DNA of 64,000 bases from Ktedonobacter sp. SOSP1-85 (GCF_016587415.1 NZ_BNJI01000001.1:3077501-3141500), one strand, 5' to 3'; positions 44,318 to 53,816 are shown, counted from the stretch's first letter. Numbers and translations are program-made. The notes: generated by a model not told the origin, from the sequence alone.

Positions 44318-45181
44318 ATGAACGAGAAATTGACCAGCTATGTCAATGGTGTGTTTGCTCCATATGAGGGAGTCAAAAGCGCGAGCGAATTAAAGTCGGA
44401 TCTGCTCTCGGATTTGCAGGAGCGCTTCCGTGAACTGAAAGCCGAGGGCAAGGATGATGAAACCGCCTTTGCCATGACCATCGAGAGTATCGGCGACATT
44501 GAGCAAACCGTCCTGGAGGTTGCCAACCTCTCCCGCTCGCTGGAGCGGCAGGTAGCTATCAACTTGAGTGGGAGCAATCTGCCACAGAGCGACTTCGCAG
44601 GCGTTACGGCGCGTCAAGGTAAGTTTCAAGGGAGCATGTTGCGCGGCTCAGACTTTTCGGGCGCAGACTTGACCGGTAGCTCGTTTTCAGGCAGTGATGT
44701 CCGTGAAGCTAATTTTTCTGGCGCCAATCTGACCGATTGCAACTTCTCCGCCCTTGAACTTACAGATGCTAACTTCAGTAAAGCCATCCTTGTGCGCACC
44801 AACTTCGGCGCGGCAGGACTGGATCGAGCAAAATTCATCGGCGTCACGTTGACGGATGTCAAATTTACTACGACCGACTTGCGAAAAACCATCTTTGAAG
44901 ATTGTACTTTTCTCGGCGTCGACTTCCACTATTCCGATCTGAGCGGACAGCGCTTTGATGGACAGACCTTTGTTGGCATCATATTTGAGCTGCCAGCACT
45001 CAAGGATGTATCGTTTCAGGGTGCGACCCTCAAAAATGTGTCGTTCCGCTCGGTTGGCATATGGTCTCAGAAGCGTGCCATCCAATCCATTCACTTTGAC
45101 GGCGCGATGATGGATAAGCTCACATATGCTGCGCTCAAAGGCCTGGGAGCCGATGTCTCGAAGGTGACTGTTCTAGCATAA
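44318..45181 (+). CDS. HAAS domain-pentapeptide repeat protein
   Basis: A 287-residue protein. Residues 1-70 are a HAAS-type helical domain (SELKSDLLSDLQERFREL, TIESIGDIEQT), a module often found beside PadR regulators and ABC or permease parts. From about residue 85 to 280 it consists of pentapeptide repeats (SDFSG, ADLTG, SSFSG, ANFSG, ANLTD, ANFSK and so on), which form a right-handed beta helix. Some pentapeptide proteins mimic DNA and protect gyrase, so a resistance or sensing role is possible. It is encoded between the repressor and the exporter; AAGGAAAGG precedes its ATG. Confidence 0.88.
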   Translation: MNEKLTSYVNGVFAPYEGVKSASELKSDLLSDLQERFRELKAEGKDDETAFAMTIESIGDIEQTVLEVANLSRSLERQVAINLSGSNLPQSDFAGVTARQGKFQGSMLRGSDFSGADLTGSSFSGSDVREANFSGANLTDCNFSALELTDANFSKAILVRTNFGAAGLDRAKFIGVTLTDVKFTTTDLRKTIFEDCTFLGVDFHYSDLSGQRFDGQTFVGIIFELPALKDVSFQGATLKNVSFRSVGIWSQKRAIQSIHFDGAMMDKLTYAALKGLGADVSKVTVLA

Positions 45182-45191
45182 GGAGAAAATT

Positions 45192-45953
45192 GTGCCAAAT
45201 ATTGCCATTCAGGTAAACGATCTACGGAAATCATACAAGAATCTCGAGGTTTTAAAAGGCGTGAATCTCAGCGTGGAGCAGGGCAGCATTTTTGCCCTGC
45301 TTGGCTCCAACGGCGCGGGCAAGACAACACTCATCAAAATTCTCACCACGCTACTCAAACAGGATGGCGGAACAGCCATCGTCAACGGCTTTGATGTGAC
45401 GTCACAGCCAGCCCACGTGCGGCAATCATTCAGTTTAACCGGGCAATTTGCTGCGGTAGATGAAATTTTGACCGGACGAGAGAACCTTATGATGATCGCT
45501 AAACTGCGCCATCTCAAACAACCGCGCCAGGTGTCCGACGAGTTGCTAACACGCTTCGGTTTAACCGAGGCCGCCAACCGTCGTGCAGCGACCTATTCCG
45601 GCGGGATGCGCCGCAGGCTGGACCTGGCCATGAGCCTGGTGGGGACACCGCCGATCCTGTTTCTTGATGAGCCAACCACCGGGCTGGACCCCGAGGCGCG
45701 TATCGAGGTGTGGAACGTGGTGAAGGAGCTGGCGGATAGTGGCATCACCGTCTTATTGACCACGCAGTACCTGGACGAGGCGGAACAGCTAGCGGATCGC
45801 ATTGCCATTCTCCACGAGGGCACAATCATTGCCAGCGGCACGCTCGCAGAGCTCAAACAGTTGTTTCCCCCTGCTCAAAAGGAGTATGTGGAAAAACAAC
45901 CGACCCTGGAGGAGATCTTTCTGGCCATCATTGGCAAAAAGGAGGGAAAGTAA
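45192..45953 (+). CDS. ABC exporter ATP-binding protein (DrrA-like)
   Basis: A 253-residue ATPase. Walker A is LGSNGAGKTTLIK, Q-loop region SLTGQFAAVDE, signature YSGGMRRRLDLAMSL, Walker B ILFLDEPTTGLDPEAR, and a switch glutamine/histidine region LLTTQYLDEAEQLAD. The SGGMRRRLD signature and the short C-terminal extension (EKQPTLEEIFLAIIG) are typical of the DrrA daunorubicin/multidrug class. It starts with GTG behind AAGGAGAAA. It energises the permease encoded by the gene that begins one base after its stop. Confidence 0.95.
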   Translation: MPNIAIQVNDLRKSYKNLEVLKGVNLSVEQGSIFALLGSNGAGKTTLIKILTTLLKQDGGTAIVNGFDVTSQPAHVRQSFSLTGQFAAVDEILTGRENLMMIAKLRHLKQPRQVSDELLTRFGLTEAANRRAATYSGGMRRRLDLAMSLVGTPPILFLDEPTTGLDPEARIEVWNVVKELADSGITVLLTTQYLDEAEQLADRIAILHEGTIIASGTLAELKQLFPPAQKEYVEKQPTLEEIFLAIIGKKEGK

Positions 45954-46766
45954 ATGGAAGCGATACAGAAACAGGAAACCATAGGGCATAACAACTCAGG
46001 AAGTCGGGTACAGAACCACTTTTTCAACGATATGAGCGTCATGCTTGGTCGTTCCATGCGGCATATCTTCCGCAGTATGGATACTATCATCACGGTCACA
46101 ATCATGCCGATTATGTTTATGTTGCTCTTCGTGTATGTATTCGGCGGTGCCATTCAAACCGGGACAGACAATTATGTCAATTACTTGTTACCTGGGATCT
46201 TATTAATCGCCATTTCGAGCGGAATCTCCTATACCGCGTACCGCTTGTTTACCGATGTGCAGAAGGGGATCATTGAGCGCTTTCGCTCCATGCCGATTGC
46301 CCCTTCCACCATGCTGTGGGGGCACGTCCTGACCTCAATGGTCTCCAACGCGATTTCGCTGGTGGTCATCGTCCTCGTCGCGTTGCTGATGGGCTTTCGT
46401 TCATCGGCGGGCATCCTATCCTGGCTGGCCGTCGTTGGCATCCTCGCGTTGTTTACGCTGGCGTTAACCTGGGTGGCGGTGATTCCCGGACTGACCGCCA
46501 AATCGGTCGACGGGGCAAGTGCCTTTTCGTATCCAATCATCTTCCTGCCCTTTATCAGCTCGGCATTTGTGCCCACCAAATCGATGCCATTTGTCGTCCG
46601 GGTCTTTGCTGAAAACCAGCCGGTAACAGCGATCGTGAACAGCATCCGTGCGTTACTGGCCGGACAGCCAGTCTCCAATGAGATCTGGGTGGCGCTGGCA
46701 TGGTGTGTCGGCATTCTGCTCGTGGCCTACATCTTTGCCATGAGGGTCTATCAAAAGCGTGTGTAA
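45954..46766 (+). CDS. ABC exporter permease (DrrB-like, ABC-2 type)
   Basis: A 270-residue ABC-2 membrane subunit with six predicted helices. A cytoplasmic N-terminus (~45 residues) precedes the first helix (TIITVTIMPIMFMLLFVYVF). GLTAKSVDGASAFSYPIIFLPFISSAFVP is the conserved helix 5 region, and the C-terminal helix is WVALAWCVGILLVAYIFAMRVY. With the ATPase before it, it forms a DrrAB-type exporter for lipophilic drugs or lipids. GGAGGGAAA precedes the ATG. Last gene of the operon. Confidence 0.94.
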   Translation: MEAIQKQETIGHNNSGSRVQNHFFNDMSVMLGRSMRHIFRSMDTIITVTIMPIMFMLLFVYVFGGAIQTGTDNYVNYLLPGILLIAISSGISYTAYRLFTDVQKGIIERFRSMPIAPSTMLWGHVLTSMVSNAISLVVIVLVALLMGFRSSAGILSWLAVVGILALFTLALTWVAVIPGLTAKSVDGASAFSYPIIFLPFISSAFVPTKSMPFVVRVFAENQPVTAIVNSIRALLAGQPVSNEIWVALAWCVGILLVAYIFAMRVYQKRV

Positions 46767-46818
46767 ATTGATTTGACATGAAAGAAGCAACGTAACATGT
46801 GTGCTGGCTAGCGACCCT

Positions 46819-46876
46819 CTCTCCGATGAAATGTGATAGGAGCTCTCCCAAACGCTTCTACATAGTCATCGGAGAG
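46819..46876 (+). terminator. Hairpin downstream of the ABC operon
   Basis: CTCTCCGATGA (46819-46829) pairs with TCATCGGAGAG (46866-46876), 11 bp, with a 36-nt loop. It lies about 50 bp after the permease stop but lacks a T tract, so the terminator call is tentative. Confidence 0.35.
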
Positions 46877-47010
46877 ATCGACCAATTATCCCCCATGCCT
46901 CCAGCTACCAGGATCAAACATCCAGAGCCAACCCCAACAACGCTGGTCCCCCCGATACTTTGACGGAGGCGACCCAGTACGGTGACGATCTCCTCAACGC
47001 AACCGCGCAT
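46858..47010 (-). CDS. Possible 50-residue small protein or gene remnant
   Basis: On the minus strand ATG 47010 opens MRGCVEEIVTVLGRLRQSIG, then a Gly/Val/Leu-rich hydrophobic stretch (GTSVVGVGSGCLILVAGG), and ends at 46858. It reads like coding sequence with one membrane-like helix, but there is no ribosome site and no known family. It may be a decayed end of a longer gene. Confidence 0.22.
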   Translation of the reverse strand: MRGCVEEIVTVLGRLRQSIGGTSVVGVGSGCLILVAGGMGDNWSISPMTM

Positions 47011-47043
47011 CAGTATTGAAACTCTGTGACACACAGGCGTGGG

Positions 47044-47049
47044 TATAAT
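47044..47049 (+). promoter_or_regulatory. Candidate -10 box upstream of ilvA
   Basis: A perfect TATAAT at 47044-47049, but the best -35 (TTGAAA near 47016) is 22 bases away, which is too far. The rest of the 46877-47294 gap shows no gene on the plus strand. Confidence 0.3.
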
Positions 47050-47294
47050 CGTACATATAAGGAGTGACTACTCTACCTATAAATATAGCAAAACCGATCA
47101 ATGAAGACGGAAGCGCAAGGCAAGCGCATACAAGTACATCGCCATGAACGTCACAGCCTTTTGTCTACCATGACATGGCATGTTATAATGCTCTGCAAGT
47201 CACAGATGCAAAGCTGCATGGAGAACCGGCAATTACGCAAAACCACAAAGGTCGTGGTGTGGCATGCGGAGGGTTGAAAGGAGTCGTCAGTCTT

Positions 47295-48602
47295 ATGCTT
47301 ATCGAACATGACTCGACAACAGGTACCACCCGGCTACCTGCCCTGGTCGAGACGCCACCATTACCAGTCACTATCGCCGATATTTGGCAGGCTTATAAGT
47401 TCCTCAAGCCTATTATGCATCATACGCCTCTCACGCCATCACGAACCTATCAGCGGATGACCGGGGCGGATGTCTATCTCAAAGCTGAACATTTACAGCG
47501 TGGAGGTTCGTTCAAGGCACGTGGGGCGGCATATAAAATTTCGCGACTTACTCCTGAACAATATAAAGCTGGCGTGATCGCGGCTTCGGCGGGCAATCAC
47601 GCGCAAGGCGTAGCCATCGCCGCGGCTCAGCACCAGATTCCCTGCACCATCGTCATGCCGGAGGGCGCGCCCCTGGCCAAGGTCGTCGCCACTCAGGAAT
47701 ATGGCGCGACCGTCGAGCTCTACGGCAGCACCTATGATGACGCCTATAAGTATTGCTGTGAGCTACAGCGTGAGAGCGGCGCGACTTTTATCCATGCATT
47801 CGACGATCCGGATGTCATTGCGGGGCAAGGCACCCTGGGTTTAGAGATGCTCAATGATCTCCCCGATGCCGACGCCATTCTTGTCCCCATCGGAGGGGGT
47901 GGCTTGATCGCGGGCATCGCCATCGCCGCGCGCGCGCTCAAACCCGACATTAAAATCATCGGTGTGCAGGCTGCGGGCGCGCCCAGCTGTCGTGCCTCGC
48001 TCGACGGTGGTACACCAGTTACGCTCCCCGCTATCAGTACCATCGCCGATGGTATCGCAACCAAGCGCCCGGGCGAGCTGACATTCTCCATTATCAAGCA
48101 GCTCGTCGATGATGTCGTCCTGGTCAGCGACGAGGATATCATCAAGGCCGTGCTCCTGCTCATGGAGCGCAGCAAGATGGTCGTCGAGGGCGCGGGCGCG
48201 ATTGGCCTGGCCGCTCTCCTGAGTGGCGTCGTCAAGCTGCCGGGAAAAAAGGTGCTCGTGCCGCTCACAGGCGGCAATATCGACATCAACCTTGTTGGGC
48301 GTTTTATTGAGCATGGACTGGCGGTCTCGGGTCGCTACTTCGTCATCCACACACGCCTCGACGACAAGCCAGGCGAGCTGATGCGCCTGCTCAACATCAT
48401 CGCCGAGATGCGTATCAACGTCATCGACGTACGCTATCAACGCATCACCGAGCGCCTGCCCATTATGCAGCGCGAGGAAACAATTACGCTGGAGACGCGC
48501 AACCGGGCACAGTGCGAAGAACTACTGCGCCGCCTGCGCCACGCAGGCTACATGGTGGAAGAGGCCCAAACCTTTGACGAAGAGCAGGATGCTCGCCGCT
48601 AA
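47295..48602 (+). CDS. ilvA: Threonine ammonia-lyase with ACT domain
   Basis: A 435-residue PLP enzyme that deaminates threonine to 2-oxobutanoate, the first step to isoleucine. The PLP lysine lies in GGSFKARGA, the phosphate-binding loop is PIGGGGLIAGIA, and SAGNHAQGVA binds the substrate carboxylate. Residues ~355-430 form a single C-terminal ACT domain (VIHTRLDDKPGELMRLL). This matches the short, single-ACT class shared with TdcB-like enzymes rather than long two-ACT IlvA. Upstream in-frame codons exist, but ATG 47295 has AAAGGAG and gives the family N-terminus. Confidence 0.93.
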   Translation: MLIEHDSTTGTTRLPALVETPPLPVTIADIWQAYKFLKPIMHHTPLTPSRTYQRMTGADVYLKAEHLQRGGSFKARGAAYKISRLTPEQYKAGVIAASAGNHAQGVAIAAAQHQIPCTIVMPEGAPLAKVVATQEYGATVELYGSTYDDAYKYCCELQRESGATFIHAFDDPDVIAGQGTLGLEMLNDLPDADAILVPIGGGGLIAGIAIAARALKPDIKIIGVQAAGAPSCRASLDGGTPVTLPAISTIADGIATKRPGELTFSIIKQLVDDVVLVSDEDIIKAVLLLMERSKMVVEGAGAIGLAALLSGVVKLPGKKVLVPLTGGNIDINLVGRFIEHGLAVSGRYFVIHTRLDDKPGELMRLLNIIAEMRINVIDVRYQRITERLPIMQREETITLETRNRAQCEELLRRLRHAGYMVEEAQTFDEEQDARR

Positions 48603-48622
48603 AGAACTCGTTACGCAAATTA

Positions 48623-48689
48623 TTCTGTTTGAAAGTGAGGTGCCCCTGGCTACCGCAGGCAGCCAGGGGCACCTCACTTTCAAACAGAA
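48623..48689. terminator. Long hairpin I between convergent genes
   Basis: Arms 48623-48651 and 48661-48689 form a perfect 29-bp stem with a 9-nt loop. It sits between the stops of ilvA and accB and can serve both strands. No clear tail motif is adjacent. Confidence 0.8.
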
Positions 48690-48694
48690 ATTAT

Positions 48695-49150
48695 TTATAG
48701 GGGCTCGACGCGAATAAGCGGCGCGCCCTTCTGCACCACATCTCCGCTCTTCGCCACCAGGGCGGTAACGCGACCAGAAACCTCGGACACGACCTCATTG
48801 AAGACTTTCATCGACTCAACGAGCGCCACGACCTGACCAACGTGAATCGTTTCGCCAATATTGACGAACGATGGAGAGGAGGGCGAGGCCGCGGAATAGT
48901 ACACACCTGTAAGAGGCGCGTTGACCGCGACGGTTGTGTCCGCCTTCTGAGCGCGTGGAGCCGGTGCCCCCGCGATGGCTACCGGTCCTGAGACGGTAGG
49001 GGCAGAGACCAGTACCATACCTGGATCGCGTTTAATCGTAATCTCCAACTCCCCTTCGGCAAGTTCCAGCTCACCAATAGAACTCCCCTCAAGGACCTGG
49101 ATCAGTTTCTCAACACGCTCCAGCCACTGCTCATGATTCTCAGTCTTCAT
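48695..49150 (-). CDS. accB: Acetyl-CoA carboxylase biotin carboxyl carrier protein
   Basis: A 151-residue BCCP. An N-terminal helical part (about 1-45) is followed by a Val/Ala/Pro-rich linker and the biotinyl domain (about 75-151). The biotin attachment site reads VESMKVFNEV, with Met-Lys preserved and Ser in place of the usual Ala. It carries carboxybiotin from AccC to the carboxyltransferase for malonyl-CoA formation. It begins 6 bp after the fabF stop on the same strand, so the two are co-translated. Confidence 0.94.
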   Translation of the reverse strand: MKTENHEQWLERVEKLIQVLEGSSIGELELAEGELEITIKRDPGMVLVSAPTVSGPVAIAGAPAPRAQKADTTVAVNAPLTGVYYSAASPSSPSFVNIGETIHVGQVVALVESMKVFNEVVSEVSGRVTALVAKSGDVVQKGAPLIRVEPL

Positions 49151-49156
49151 AACCTA

Positions 49157-50395
49157 TTACTCTTCGTATCGCTTGAATATTAAGCAGGTATTATGACCAC
49201 CAAAACCCATGGAGTTCGACATGGCCACATTGACGGTCGCGTGACGCGCCTCATTAGGCACATAGTCGAGATCACACTCTGGATCGGGATGATGCAGATT
49301 GATAGTCGGCGGAATAATGCCATTCAGGATGCTCTGAATCGAGATCACTGACTCAACCGCCCCAGCCGCGCCGAGTGTGTGGCCCGTCATGGACTTGGTC
49401 GAGCTGATAGCGACCTTGTAGGCATGCTCACCGAAGGTGGTCTTGATGGCCTGCGTCTCAGTACTATCATTAAACGGAGTGGAGGTACCATGCGCGTTGA
49501 TATAGTCGACCTGGTCAGGGCGCAGGTTGGCCTTCTGCAAGGCGCGGCGCATCGCGCGCACCAGGCCCTCGCCACCGGGAGCGGGCGCGGTAATATGGCT
49601 CGCGTCGCCCGTGCTACCATAGCCAACTAGCTCAGCCAGAATAGTCGCGCCACGCGCTTTAGCAAACTCCAGGTCCTCCAGAATCAGCATGCCCGAGGCT
49701 TCACCCATCACGAAACCATCACGCGTGCCATCAAAGGGACGGCTGGCACCCTGCGGATCATCGTTACGCCGCGAGAGCGCTTTCATATTATCGAAGGCCG
49801 CCATCGAGATAGGCGTGACCGCCTTCTCGGAGCCGCCCGCGATCATAACCTTTGCGTCACCGCGACGAATGGTCTCCCAGGCCTCACCAATCGTATTTCC
49901 GCTGGTCGCACAGGCGGAGACCGCGGCCCAGTTCGGACCACGCGCACCAGTCATAATCGAAACGATGCCAGGCGCGCCGTCGACGATCATCATATTGATG
50001 AAGAACGGGCTGATACGATCTGGCCCCTGCTCATGCAGGACCGTAAACTGATCGTGCAGCGTGACCAGGCCACCAATACCGCTGCCAATATACACGCCGA
50101 CCTCGTCGGCAATATCATTTGAAATCTCTAAACCAGCCTGAGCCAATGCCTGCTTGGTCGTGGCGATGGCGAGCTGCTCGTAGGGATCATTGCGCCGAAT
50201 TTCCTTGCGATCCATATAGGGAGTGGGATCGAAGTTCTTAATCTGAGCGGCAAAATGCACTCGAAAGCGTTCGGTATCGTAAGAAGTAATCTCACCAACA
50301 CCAGACTTGCCCTGACAGAGTGCCTCCCACGAGGAAGCCAGGTCGTTACCCAACGAGGTAACCAGTCCTAATCCGGTTACAACTACGCGAGACAC
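49157..50395 (-). CDS. fabF: Beta-ketoacyl-ACP synthase II
   Basis: A 412-residue condensing enzyme of type II fatty acid synthesis that elongates acyl-ACP with malonyl-ACP. Catalytic triad: Cys in VSACATSGN (about 164), His in NAHGTSTPFND (about 304), His in KSMTGHTLGAAG (about 340). The N-terminal VVVTGLGLVTSLGND is the family hallmark. It starts at GTG behind a perfect AGGAGGTGA site. It sits between accC and accB on the minus strand, linking malonyl-CoA supply to chain elongation. Confidence 0.97.
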   Translation of the reverse strand: MSRVVVTGLGLVTSLGNDLASSWEALCQGKSGVGEITSYDTERFRVHFAAQIKNFDPTPYMDRKEIRRNDPYEQLAIATTKQALAQAGLEISNDIADEVGVYIGSGIGGLVTLHDQFTVLHEQGPDRISPFFINMMIVDGAPGIVSIMTGARGPNWAAVSACATSGNTIGEAWETIRRGDAKVMIAGGSEKAVTPISMAAFDNMKALSRRNDDPQGASRPFDGTRDGFVMGEASGMLILEDLEFAKARGATILAELVGYGSTGDASHITAPAPGGEGLVRAMRRALQKANLRPDQVDYINAHGTSTPFNDSTETQAIKTTFGEHAYKVAISSTKSMTGHTLGAAGAVESVISIQSILNGIIPPTINLHHPDPECDLDYVPNEARHATVNVAMSNSMGFGGHNTCLIFKRYEE

Positions 50396-50520
50396 GAAGT
50401 CACCTCCTGTAGTTTACATAAAAGAAGTAAAATCCTTATGAAGTAAGCGGTTTATCACACCCCACCAAGCCCGAGCCGGGAACCGCGCCTCCGGCTGGCT
50501 CTCTCCCCCTCCCGATACAG

Positions 50521-51873
50521 TTAGCCAATACCTAGAGCAGTGGCCTCTTCTTGAATAAAGCGTGTATACGTATCTCCCTGGATAAAACCCTCATGACTGA
50601 GCAAGCGTTTATGGAAGGGGATCGTCGTCGTCAAGCCTTCGATCTCATATTCATCGAGCGCACGCTGCATACGAGCGATGGCTTCGTTACGTGTCTCAGC
50701 CCAGACAATAAGCTTTGAAAGCAACGAATCATAGTGCGGAGGAATTTCGTAGCCCGAGTAGAGGTGGCTATCGACGCGCACGCCAGGTCCGCCAGGAACC
50801 TGGTAATTCTCAACCACGCCAGTCTGTGGGCGAAAATCGGCGTCGGCATCCTCAGCGGTGATGCGAACCTCAATCGCGTGGCCCCGGAACTTAATATCCT
50901 CCTGCTTGAGTTGCAGGGGAAGGCCCGAGGCAATACGAATTTGCTCCTTCACCAGGTCAATGCCGGTCACCAACTCCGTCACAGGATGCTCCACCTGGAG
51001 GCGAGTATTCATCTCCATGAAGTAGTAGCGATTCTGCTCATCCACCAGGAACTCTAGCGTACCCGCGTTGCGATAACCGACCTCCTGAACGGCGCGAATG
51101 GCTTTCTGGCCCATCTCCTCGCACAGCTCACGCGGCAGAATCGGGCTCGGAGACTCCTCAAGTACCTTCTGGTTACGACGCTGGCAAGAGCAGTTACGCT
51201 CGCCCAGGTGTACACCATGGCCATAGTTATCCACCAGGACCTGGATCTCGACGTGGCGCGCCTTGGCAACATAGCGCTCAAGATAGATACCATCGTCGCG
51301 GAAGGCCTCGCGGACCTCATTTTGAGCCACGGTGAAGACGCGATCAAACTCCTCAGGCTTGTTGATGAGGCGAATACCACGACCACCGCCACCCGCCACG
51401 GCCTTCAGCATCAGCGGGAAACCAATCTCGCGCGCGGCATCCTGAGCTTCAGAGAGCGTGCGCAAAACAGGGGTACCGGGAAGCGTGGGCAGACCGGCCT
51501 TGATCATGGCCTCGCGCGCGGATACCTTATCGCCCATGACGGACATGACACTCGCCGAGGGGCCAATAAAGGTAATATTGACATCCTTACAGATCTCAGC
51601 AAAGCTGGTATTCTCAGAGAGAAAACCATAGCCGGGATGAATTGCTTCCGCGTTAGAAATAAGTGCGGCACTAATAATATTGGGAATGTTAAGATAACTC
51701 TTCCCACTGGGGCCGGGGCCGATGCAGATACGCTCATCAGCCTGGCGTACAGGAAGCGAATCGCGGTCAGCCTCGGAGTGAACAATGACGCTGCGTATAC
51801 CCATCTCCCGACAGGCCCGGATGACACGCAGCGCGATTTCACCACGATTGGCGATTAGAATTTTTCGAAACAT
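50521..51873 (-). CDS. accC: Acetyl-CoA carboxylase biotin carboxylase subunit
   Basis: A 450-residue ATP-grasp biotin carboxylase. Visible parts: MFRKILIANRGEIALRVIRACREMGI, the glycine-rich ATP loop KAVAGGGGRGIRL, ERNCSCQRRNQKVLEESPSP, and EMNTRLQVEHPVTE with the catalytic residues. It carboxylates biotin on AccB using ATP and bicarbonate. The ATG at 51873 has no strong ribosome site. It lies 125 bp upstream of fabF on the same strand and is probably in the same operon. Confidence 0.97.
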   Translation of the reverse strand: MFRKILIANRGEIALRVIRACREMGIRSVIVHSEADRDSLPVRQADERICIGPGPSGKSYLNIPNIISAALISNAEAIHPGYGFLSENTSFAEICKDVNITFIGPSASVMSVMGDKVSAREAMIKAGLPTLPGTPVLRTLSEAQDAAREIGFPLMLKAVAGGGGRGIRLINKPEEFDRVFTVAQNEVREAFRDDGIYLERYVAKARHVEIQVLVDNYGHGVHLGERNCSCQRRNQKVLEESPSPILPRELCEEMGQKAIRAVQEVGYRNAGTLEFLVDEQNRYYFMEMNTRLQVEHPVTELVTGIDLVKEQIRIASGLPLQLKQEDIKFRGHAIEVRITAEDADADFRPQTGVVENYQVPGGPGVRVDSHLYSGYEIPPHYDSLLSKLIVWAETRNEAIARMQRALDEYEIEGLTTTIPFHKRLLSHEGFIQGDTYTRFIQEEATALGIG

Positions 51874-52319
51874 ATGTCACTAATGAAGCGCGACAGGTTC
51901 TAGTAGGGAACACGCGCCTCACCTTACTCCTCTCACAAAAAAGCCCTAGGGGAGGGGTCAATTTGGTAAATTATACCACACCCTGGAAAACAGGGCTGCT
52001 CACAGGGCCTGGAATGACCAAATAGTGTTAGCTAGCTAGCATTGCAAGCCAGAATAAGGTGCCCTCTACCGCTCTATAGCCAGAAAGGCTACGCTATCGT
52101 AATACACTTAAGAGATAACGACATATACACTGAATGTGCCCTCCATATATCCTATTACCGGGTGCTGAGTATCCTATAAATAGGAGCAAGATGGACAAGA
52201 CTCCTGGCAAGAGGATACAATTCCATAGCGCGCGGCAGAAAATTACCGAAGTATTGTAATGTGTTCCAACGGGCGTCATTATGCAAAGCCATAAAGCTAA
52301 AGCATTAGGAGAGGATAAC
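51874..52319. other. Divergent gap between accC and the serine hydrolase gene
   Basis: About 445 bp holding leaders of two divergent genes. TATAAAT near 52170 could be a -10 on the plus strand, but no matching -35 is clear. No ORF or strong hairpin is seen. Confidence 0.35.
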
Positions 52320-53795
52320 ATGCAAGCACAGACATCGCTTTCCACGTATGTACGGCAAGAACTGCTCCCAGACCTGGACGATTACATTGGGAAGATGCTC
52401 ACAGATTGGCATATCCCAGGGCTTGCGCTGGCCATTGTCAAAGATGATGAAACCATCTTCGCGAAAGGCTATGGTATCCGCAAAGCAGGCGAGCATAAAG
52501 CAATCAGCGAGCATACTATTTTTGGCATCTCATCGGTCACGAAAACCTTCACCGCGGCAGCCATTGGGCTGCTCGTCGATGAAGAGAAACTTCAGTGGGA
52601 TGATCCTGTGATCAAGTATCTGCCAGATTTCCAGCTCTATGATCCCTATGTGACACAAGAGCTGACCATACGCGACCTGCTCTGCGCGAGAAGCGGCCTG
52701 GACGGTGGCGACCTGATGCGGGAAGGGGGCGACTTTGATCGCAACGAGGTTATTTATCGCCTGCGCTATCTCAAACCCAGCTACAGCTTTCGCACGCGCC
52801 AGGGCGCCTTTACCTTTATGTTCACCATCGCGGGCCAGGTTGTCGCCGCCGTTACCGGGCGCCCCTGGGACACATTTATAAAAGAGCGCTTCTTCAAACC
52901 GCTTGGCATGAGCGCCAGTGGCACCACTCGCGCCTCGGCGCTGCACACACGCAACGTCGCGATCCCTCATATAGAGAACGATAACGCCCCTGATCCCTAC
53001 ATCTATAGCATTCCAGATAACGTAGGACCCGGTGGCGGTATCACCTCGAATGTGCTTGACCTGGCCCAGTGGATACGCCTGCAACTGGGAAAAGGCACCT
53101 TTAAACAGAAGAAGATTTTAAGTTCAGAGGTCATCAACGAACTACACACACCCCAGATCGTCCATCAATCACCCTTGATGCAGCTGGATCACCCCGGCTC
53201 GAACTTTGTCTGCTATGGCCTGGGCTGGTTCCTCGCGGATTACTGTGGGCAAAAAGTTATCGATCACAGTGGAGCAATGCCAGGAATGGAGGCGCTCATC
53301 GCTATACTGCCAGAGAAGCAGCTAGGCATCGTCGCCCTCGCCAATGGTTTTCAGTCCAGGTGGCCCCTGATCGCGCTTAAGCAGAAGGTCTTTGATAGTT
53401 TCCTTGAGCTACCCGAACGTGATTGGAGCGAAGAGTTCCTTCAGATGAAGAGACAGCAGGAGAAGCAGGTTAAGGAGTGGATGAGCCTGGAGCGCAAGGA
53501 TCGCATTAGCCAGCAGATAAGCAACACTCACCCTTCGCTAGATCCAGTGGGCTACGTGGGCGAATATGAGGACGCCTTCTATGGCCGAGCCTTCATCAAT
53601 AAAGAGGGCAGTAAGCTCACCTTCCGCTTTGGCTCCAAGTACGCGGACCTGGAACACTGGCACTACGATACATTTAAAGCCCAGTGGCGCAAACCCCTGG
53701 TTGGCGAGGATCTTATCACCTTTGTCCTGAACGCCGAAGGCAAGGTAGAAGAGATGCGCGTCGCCAACTTTGCCAACTTCACCCGCGTCCAATAA
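52320..53795 (+). CDS. Beta-lactamase-fold serine hydrolase (class C/esterase type)
   Basis: A 491-residue protein. The SxxK nucleophile motif is SSVTKTF, and the third motif is HSGAMPGME (HxG in place of KTG), as in AmpC-like esterases and DD-peptidases. The second motif is odd: where the family has a Tyr (YxN) in FRSRFQYNNLMY-type sequence, this protein has FRTRQGAFTFMF, so the general-base Tyr appears to be missing. The final ~100 residues (ERDWSEEFLQ onward) resemble the lipocalin-like DUF3471 tail. No signal peptide is seen, so it may be cytoplasmic. ATG 52320 has AGGAGAGG. Confidence 0.88.
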   Translation: MQAQTSLSTYVRQELLPDLDDYIGKMLTDWHIPGLALAIVKDDETIFAKGYGIRKAGEHKAISEHTIFGISSVTKTFTAAAIGLLVDEEKLQWDDPVIKYLPDFQLYDPYVTQELTIRDLLCARSGLDGGDLMREGGDFDRNEVIYRLRYLKPSYSFRTRQGAFTFMFTIAGQVVAAVTGRPWDTFIKERFFKPLGMSASGTTRASALHTRNVAIPHIENDNAPDPYIYSIPDNVGPGGGITSNVLDLAQWIRLQLGKGTFKQKKILSSEVINELHTPQIVHQSPLMQLDHPGSNFVCYGLGWFLADYCGQKVIDHSGAMPGMEALIAILPEKQLGIVALANGFQSRWPLIALKQKVFDSFLELPERDWSEEFLQMKRQQEKQVKEWMSLERKDRISQQISNTHPSLDPVGYVGEYEDAFYGRAFINKEGSKLTFRFGSKYADLEHWHYDTFKAQWRKPLVGEDLITFVLNAEGKVEEMRVANFANFTRVQ

Positions 53796-53816
53796 AAAAA
53801 CTTCTAATCAGAGCGC

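Noticed and set aside
51208..51858. 216-codon plus-strand ORF opposite accC
   Set aside because: Antisense to the invariant biotin carboxylase N-terminus.
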